64,000 nt of DNA from Mortierella alpina (Eukaryota; Mortierellomycota; Mortierellomycetes; Mortierellales; Mortierellaceae): NCBI GenBank assembly GCA_029449245.1, contig JANATF010000005.1, positions 1,736,001-1,800,000 of the forward strand, written 5' to 3'. The position numbers were made by a program, and so were the translations under genes. Shown in pieces: positions 58,559-64,000 of this stretch. Each line of letters opens with the position of its first letter. Position 1 is the first letter of the stretch. The notes below the pieces were generated by a model that was not told the origin of the DNA, did no database searches, and worked only from the letters and a program-made list of their open reading frames with translations.

Positions 58559-61516
58559 TTACTCAAGACGCGTCAAAACCTCCTGGATGGCGGTGCGTAC
58601 CAAAGGACGAAGCGTCTCCGCCTTGTCCTCCTTCGTGAGTTTGCTGAGGGTATCCTTGATTCCTGATGACTTCAAGAACGTCAAGTACGCGGGTTCTTCA
58701 GTCGCACGCGCTGCAGTATCCAGTGCATTTCTCAAAAGGATGCAGGCGTTGGTGCGCACTTCATCGGGACACTTGCCATCCTGGTTCTTGATGAGACTGA
58801 GCAGACTCTCGAGCAGCGTCAAGGACTTGGTCTGATCCAATGGCTCCTCTGAAATCGTCGCTTCCGCATCTGGCTGGGGGGTTACGGTGATAGAGACGAG
58901 GGCTTCCAAGACAGAGTTCTTGTCTATGTTTCAGCAAGAAGTATCGATTCGTTGTCAGCTTCTCTACACTTATCAATATAGGCAATAGGACAGAGGTCCA
59001 CGAGTCGTCTACCTTGTGATGGACTGGTCATCAAGAGCGTTAATGCGATGATTCCCTCGTTCTGTAAGACCATAAACTTGGGGTTTCTTGTCATTGCCGC
59101 GATGGGAAGCACCACATCGGGCCTGTTCAATGTCTGCTGGAGTGCCGTGACGGATCCCACGTCAAACTCTCTCATGGACTCGCTCCCCCAAGTGACCTTG
59201 ATCAGATTGCATAGCGTCCTGGTGCCTTCGCTCTTGAGTGCAAAGTCCTCCGTCCTCTCAATCAGGCCCACCAACGTCGAGAGGGGTGTTTCAATCTCGC
59301 TCTCCGCACTAGCAGTCGAAGATAATGTCTCGAAGGGTTCACGTCCCGAGATGATACGAATGGTGTTCGGACCGTCATTGGTGCTGAGACGCTTCAGAAT
59401 ACCGACAATGTTTGCCTGAAGCGGCAGAGCATTGTCCTTCTTCAGCAAGGGAAAGCACGCCTGGATAACACCTGCATTGCCCATGACCGCCCTGTTTCGC
59501 TCTGGCAGGGCAAGGTTCCGAAGTACTCCTGTGGCCGCATGGCTCGCCTTCAAATCAGTGGCCTTTCTGACAACATGGATCAAAGGCTCCACAGCCTGAT
59601 ATTCGTTCACCAGCTTGATGCAATGCAGATCCGAGCGAGCCACATTTCCCAAGCAGAGGGCAGCACACGTCTGCAAGTCCTCCCGATCCTCTAGATCCAA
59701 CCATGTGAGGAACTTGTCCATGATCTTTTTATCGTTAAAGATTGGCACCATGTTGGCATCTTGGTACAAGAGAAAAAGTGAAAAGTCGTATGTTAGAGGG
59801 TCAATGAATACGGAGTCCTCTTGATCAAAAGCACCTGAAGCAACGACTGATCTTATACCTGCAAGTGTGACAGAGACAACGACTTCCACCAAGGCAGCCT
59901 TCGTCTCGCCAAACTTTTTATCGTCCTCCTTGATCTCCTCCTCGGTTTTGCCCTTTTCTGACGTTCCTGCATGCTCGAGAATCTCCAACAATGGAATCAA
60001 AAGTCCTTCCTTGTGAATGGTAGTCTGAGCAGATTCTTTGGATGAGACTGCTCGAAGGACGTCCGTCACGGCGTCCATGAGATCCATGTACATGTCGACG
60101 TCTGTGGCGGTTCTTTCTAGTAGCTGGACCACTGTGTTCAGTCCCGAGAGGCGGATCACTGACCTTGATCCGTCATCTAGAATAGTGTCAAAGTACCCGT
60201 CTCTGCGTTAGCAAAGGGGCATACTGCTAGCGACTCATTGAATCTCTTGACGGATTAAAAAAAAAGCGTACCAAGGTCACACAGGTTGGCGATGACACGA
60301 GAAGCAATGGTCATGCTGACTTCGTGGTCATCGATGCTCTCGGACTTTAAGACGGTGAGCAGCTGCTCAATTGCCTCGAGCTCAATAACCTTGATCTGTG
60401 CAGGCTCTGTATAGTTATATTAAAAGATCCATTGCTTAGCTCTACTTCTCTGGCTCAGACACACTCTCTGTTTCCCTCGTTTGCAACCAAAGTAAGGAGT
60501 TGAGGGGTGATCCCTCGTGCATTCTATCATTGGTAACTTACCGCATGCCATGGTGGTATTCAGTAGCGCTCCACATGCAGTCTTGATCGCGTCTGGATGC
60601 TCTGAGTGCTTCAGAATCTCGACAATCGTCTCGAACGCGTTTTCGTCGAGAAGTCTCTTTCTGTTTGCCTCTATTACGTTCCATGTCAGAGAGTCCGATT
60701 GAAACAATGCGTCATTAGCTGATGACATACAAAGCAAAGCGCTTATTACGTGGCGTTGAATGGAGTATAAGGTCAGCTGGCGTACCATGGTCGACGCAAA
60801 TATTGGCGAATGCACGCATAGCCTGGACATCGACGTGCTCGAGGCGGTTCTTGTTCAACTGTTCCAGACTCACGATCAGAGGCACAGCGGCCGACTCTCC
60901 AATGGGGCTTCTCACGAGCTCTAAGTGTGTCGTTATGTGTAAAACGGAGATTATGCTGTTGGTTACAACGCTTCGCTGATTGAGTATGGGGAGTTTGGCT
61001 GGAAAAAGAAGGGTTCTCCAGACGTGTTACCTTCGCGAGCAGCGTCCGCAAAGACCTGGAATGTATTTGAGACGTCGTCCCATGTCTCTTGCGCGCTGTC
61101 ATCCTGCTGGAGCTTGGTCCTTGCCGCCTCAAGGCTCGCCACTAACCGTGGGATCTCGGCCTCGAAGGCTGAGGACTCTGTATCCGAGGAGCGAGGAGAG
61201 AGGAGAGCCTCGGGTCAGCGTGCCATTCGATGATTTCAAAGGGCAAGAAAGAAGGTTTACGAGAAGGATGGACGTGATGCGAATCAGGCTGGATCCCTAC
61301 CAGCGGAGGAGATCTTGATGTCCTGGACAAGTTGCGCAAAGCCTGCGTCGTCCTGTGGAGCGGCATCTGCGTGGTGGGATTCCAAGGAAGGAGGGAGTCC
61401 AGGAATTAGCTTCGGGTCAGGGTGGTTGCACGAGACAAGGGAGCAAGGGAGCAAGGGGCCCTGCGGCCATCGCTGCATGGTGCATGCTTACCTGCGGCGT
61501 GTGTGGAGGATGCCAT
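58559..61516 (-). CDS. RAP1GDS1: RAP1GDS1/SmgGDS armadillo-repeat GTPase regulator
   Basis: Eight exons: 61516-61492, 61366-61301, 61177-61031, 60920-60786, 60670-60542, 60406-60272, 60200-59013 and 58923-58559 (minus), 729 aa. All seven introns are phase 1, and four internal exons of 129-147 nt each encode about one armadillo repeat (for example EHVDVQAMRAFANICVDH; HPDAIKTACGALLNTTMACE; ESIDDHEVSMTIASRVIANL). The large exon continues the repeats (LQTCAALCLGNVARSD; SHAATGVLRNLALPERNRAV; LKSEGTRTLCNLIKVTW), as in SmgGDS. Animal SmgGDS binds polybasic small GTPases of the Rho and Ras families as a chaperone and exchange factor. The protein is longer than the human form (about 600 aa). Confidence 0.9.
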
Positions 61517-61833
61517 GGTCGAGGATGTCAAGGTGCTGTAGAGGCAGAGAGAGAAAGAGAGAACGAGCGAATGAGAATGGAGACGAGAGAAGGAGAGATG
61601 GTGGCAAAGGAATGGAGATGGGAAAGAAGCGATATAAAGCGAGCAAAGACAGGACAGCAGCTGAAATAAACGGTTTGCCCTTGCGTGTGCGCTGTGTGCG
61701 CTGTGTGCGCTGTCCCCCTTATTTTTTCACACATTCCCTGCGTGCTGGCGGGACAAAATGCTCCACACATCCCTCTTCCCTCTGCTCTCACACCTCACCT
61801 GTCGCTCTATTTTTACTGCAGTGGACTGACACC
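61517..61833. promoter_or_regulatory. Divergent promoter, RAP1GDS1 / CoA-binding protein
   Basis: 317 bases lie between opposite ATGs. It has a GA-rich part on the RAP1GDS1 side (61540-61640), a GTGTGCGC-type short repeat near 61685-61710, and a C/T-rich leader on the right. No TATA box is evident. Confidence 0.55.
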
Positions 61834-62393
61834 ATGCCCATGGCCGCTGCACTGCTCGTCCGCGAGTTCTTCGCCTCAGCCGAGCAAAAGTTTGCTGTCG
61901 TCGGAGCCAGCAACAACCCTTCAAAGTTTGGCAACAAGGTTCTTCGCTGGTAACACGCATCAACCCATGTCGTCGCCATCAGAGCCGGCCACGTTGGGCG
62001 TGAAGGGCTGCGGCCTTGAAGACAGCGTGCCGTCCGACTGACGCAGCCGGTATCCTTTGTGTTCAAACTCCTTTTAGGTACATTGACCACGGATACACTG
62101 CCGTGCCGGTGAACCCTCGAGAAGAAACGATAGAGTCCTTGAGCTGCGTCCCCAACCTGTCCTCACTCCCTGGCAACCCTGCAGAGTACCATGTCTCGAT
62201 CATCACTCCACCTGCCGTGACAAAGTCCGTCCTGGAGGAGGCTCATACGAATGGCATCAAACGGGTCTGGTTGCAACCTGGTGTCGAGTCGCCCGACGCT
62301 CTTGCATTTGCTCAAAATGTCGGGATAAAAATCATCGCCGGCGGCCCCTGTGTCCTAGTGGATGGCCTGTCCAAGGAGGAGATCGAGGTGTAG
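61834..62393 (+). CDS. CoA-binding-domain protein (YccU/HcgR-like Rossmann fold)
   Basis: Exons 61834-61949 and 62078-62393 give 143 aa. It is a stand-alone CoA_binding Rossmann domain. The nucleotide-binding strand-turn FAVVGASNNPSKFGNKVLRW opens it, followed by YTAVPVNPREETIESLSCVP, VSIITPPAVTKSVLEEAHTN and KRVWLQPGVESPDALAFAQN. The same fold is the N-terminal domain of succinyl-CoA ligase alpha. Free-standing members are common in bacteria and fungi, and their role is unknown. The stop codon is only 25 bp from the stop of the opposite-strand dioxygenase gene. Confidence 0.9.
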
Positions 62394-62418
62394 AGCAGGA
62401 ATGGCTAGATTGTAGCTT

Positions 62419-64000
62419 TTATTCGCTACCATTCGTCTTGGTATCTGGATCTCCTTCGTTCTCCTCGTCTACTTCATCCTCCTCGTCATCGTCCTCGTCA
62501 TCATTGATCGTATATAAAACACTCAGTTCCCGTCGTCGTGCCTCACCCACTTTTGCGTTCAAATAGCGAACAAAGCGCAGTGTGCCCTCGTCTCTCAAAA
62601 CCACCGTCAAAGTGTTGGCGCGAGGGTTCAATGTCAAAAGGTTGGCTTTGTCTGCCACATAATGCGTGGCTCCTGCTCCCCAAGCCTCATCCCATTCTTG
62701 TGGAGCCTGCTTCCCGTCTTGTCCTGCAAAGTACGGAAAACTAAAAACCACATCCAGGCCATTCCTCTCTAGGGCGTGGTCATGCAGCAGGGTGTAGTCG
62801 CCCTTCTTGAACATGCGCAGTTCCGTGTTGGCAGAGAGAAAGGCCAGATTTGTGATCTTTTTCAGGTACTTTTCGAACACGGTGGACGAAAAGAGGTGTT
62901 GAACTCGAGACAAGACAGTTGGGATCCCACTGTTGTTTCTGAGCGAGACGCGTGCATAGCTCCGAACGTGTCGAGGTCCCATATGTTCGTCCCAGAGAGG
63001 TTGCTCCGTCTGAGCTCCTTCCTCGTGTCCCAGTGCTTCCATTTCTTCCAGCAGCGTGTCGTAAACATTTGGCCTCAAAAACTTTTGAAGTTCAATCGAG
63101 CTCTGTTCGAGAAACACGTTGAAAATATTCTCCATCGCACCTTCTTTGAGATAGTCCGGGTTGACGAGTTCCTCCAGTGAGTCTTCAGCGTCCTGTTGTA
63201 GGGATTTAAACGGCATGGTCTTGGACACCAACGTGGTTTGGAGAGGACCATGGAACCATCCAGAGATGGAGATCCGGCTCTTGTTCTTGCTCAAGACCTC
63301 GGCCACTTGATGATACGACACTGATGACAACTCAAAGAATGCAAGCGTGTTCCTTACAGGGACGAGGGATTGTGCTACCTCGACCGGGTGTCCCGTTTCG
63401 TTGCTAAAGTTTGATAAAGGTGGAATAGTGTGATTAGCTTACAATGCACAAGATCCTCGCTTTAGCTCCCTTCCGATCTGTCAACCCAGAGTGGGTTGAG
63501 AGAATAATACACTCACCATCTAAAGAGATCCAAGGCACCACCGTCGGCTGCACTCCAATCTTCATCAACGAGGTAAAGAATGAAAGCGATCCTGCGTCCC
63601 TCCTTCTCGTTCTTGATGTCGTCATCGTGGCAGAGGAGGTAACAGCCTTCGTGATACTGGTTTCCATTGAGATCGATCACGGACGGATCCAGGTCGATTC
63701 CAGTAAGCGAACTCATCATCGAGAAGAACTCTTGCGAGTAGATCGCGTTTTTCAGGGCGGCAATGTGTGGCTTCCTGGAAAGACGCAGGTCCTCCGACTG
63801 ATAAAACTCGTAGAGATCGTTGGATTTGTGGAAATACGTCTCCTGCAGTAGCTCTTCGCGCAATGTCTGGATGTAGGCTGTGGAATCGAGAAAGTTGGGA
63901 AGACTGGCGGTAGGATAGGGGTACTCGAGCACTCTTGCCTGGCTGTTGGAATCCACAAAGGACTGCCTCTCGCGGAAAGCCTTGTTGAAGGCCGTTGTGA
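62419..64000 (-). CDS. TPA1: TPA1/OFD1/OGFOD1 prolyl hydroxylase, 5' end outside window
   Basis: Two exons are visible on the minus strand, 64000-63517 (continuing beyond the edge) and 63403-62419. It is a 2-oxoglutarate/Fe(II) dioxygenase that hydroxylates a proline of ribosomal protein S12/uS12 (Tpa1, OGFOD1); yeast Ofd1 also controls sterol-regulated transcription. The catalytic domain shows the iron ligands in YHEGCYLLCHDDD and the distal His in SVSYHQVAEVLS. The 2-oxoglutarate-binding Arg is in SRISISGWFHGP. A second, catalytically inactive double-stranded beta-helix domain follows, and the protein ends in an acidic tail (NDDEDDDEEDEVDEENEGDP). The window edge cuts it upstream of TTAFNKAFRERQSFVDS. 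Confidence 0.94.

Overview
This window is nuclear DNA of an intron-rich filamentous fungus, probably an early-diverging lineage such as Mortierellaceae (Mortierellomycota). The assignment is inference. It rests on short GT-AG introns in nearly every gene, eukaryotic-only families (PP4R3, SWI3, PEX12, RAP1GDS1), fungal families (chitin deacetylase, ERG6, PTR2, DUF1746), and animal-like families that are uncommon in Dikarya (EBP-type sterol isomerase, ataxin-3, C6orf136/DUF2358). I rebuilt the genes by joining exons by eye. In every multi-exon model completed within the window the summed exon length is a multiple of three and the junctions keep frame and family homology. Exact starts, UTRs and a few splice sites remain unproven.

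Layout, 0-30 kb (dense): DUF1746 membrane protein (+), PP4R3 (+), EBP sterol isomerase (+) facing ERG6 (-), a CoA-type mitochondrial carrier (-), a mitochondrial DUF2358 protein (-), a two-zinc-knuckle SR protein (-) divergent from a SWI3/SMARCC chromatin subunit (+), a GPI-anchored chitin deacetylase (+), ataxin-3 (-) divergent from a NUDT5-like Nudix hydrolase (+), BUD20 (-) divergent from a complex I NDUFB2-like subunit (+), and an HSF-type transcription factor (-). 30.4-38.9 kb: about 8.5 kb with no gene I can support, upstream of the HSF gene. 38.9-51 kb: a conserved-looking but unrecognised protein (+), PEX12 (-) divergent from prefoldin 2 (+), a BAG1-like co-chaperone (+), and a very large multi-KH RNA-binding protein (-). 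51-54.4 kb: a second gene-free stretch. 54.4-64 kb: PTR2 peptide transporter (+), severin-like gelsolin protein (+), RAP1GDS1/SmgGDS (-) divergent from a CoA-binding-domain protein (+), and the TPA1/OGFOD1 dioxygenase (-), which runs off the right edge.

Most genes are housekeeping and unrelated to each other. The main functional link is EBP next to ERG6, two enzymes of sterol biosynthesis lying tail to tail. Several gene pairs share short divergent promoters of 200-450 bp. The most interesting structures are the run of ARM-repeat-sized, same-phase exons in RAP1GDS1, the 18-nt microexon carrying the HSF hallmark residues, the unknown 277-aa protein built partly from tiny exons, and the 8.5-kb desert.
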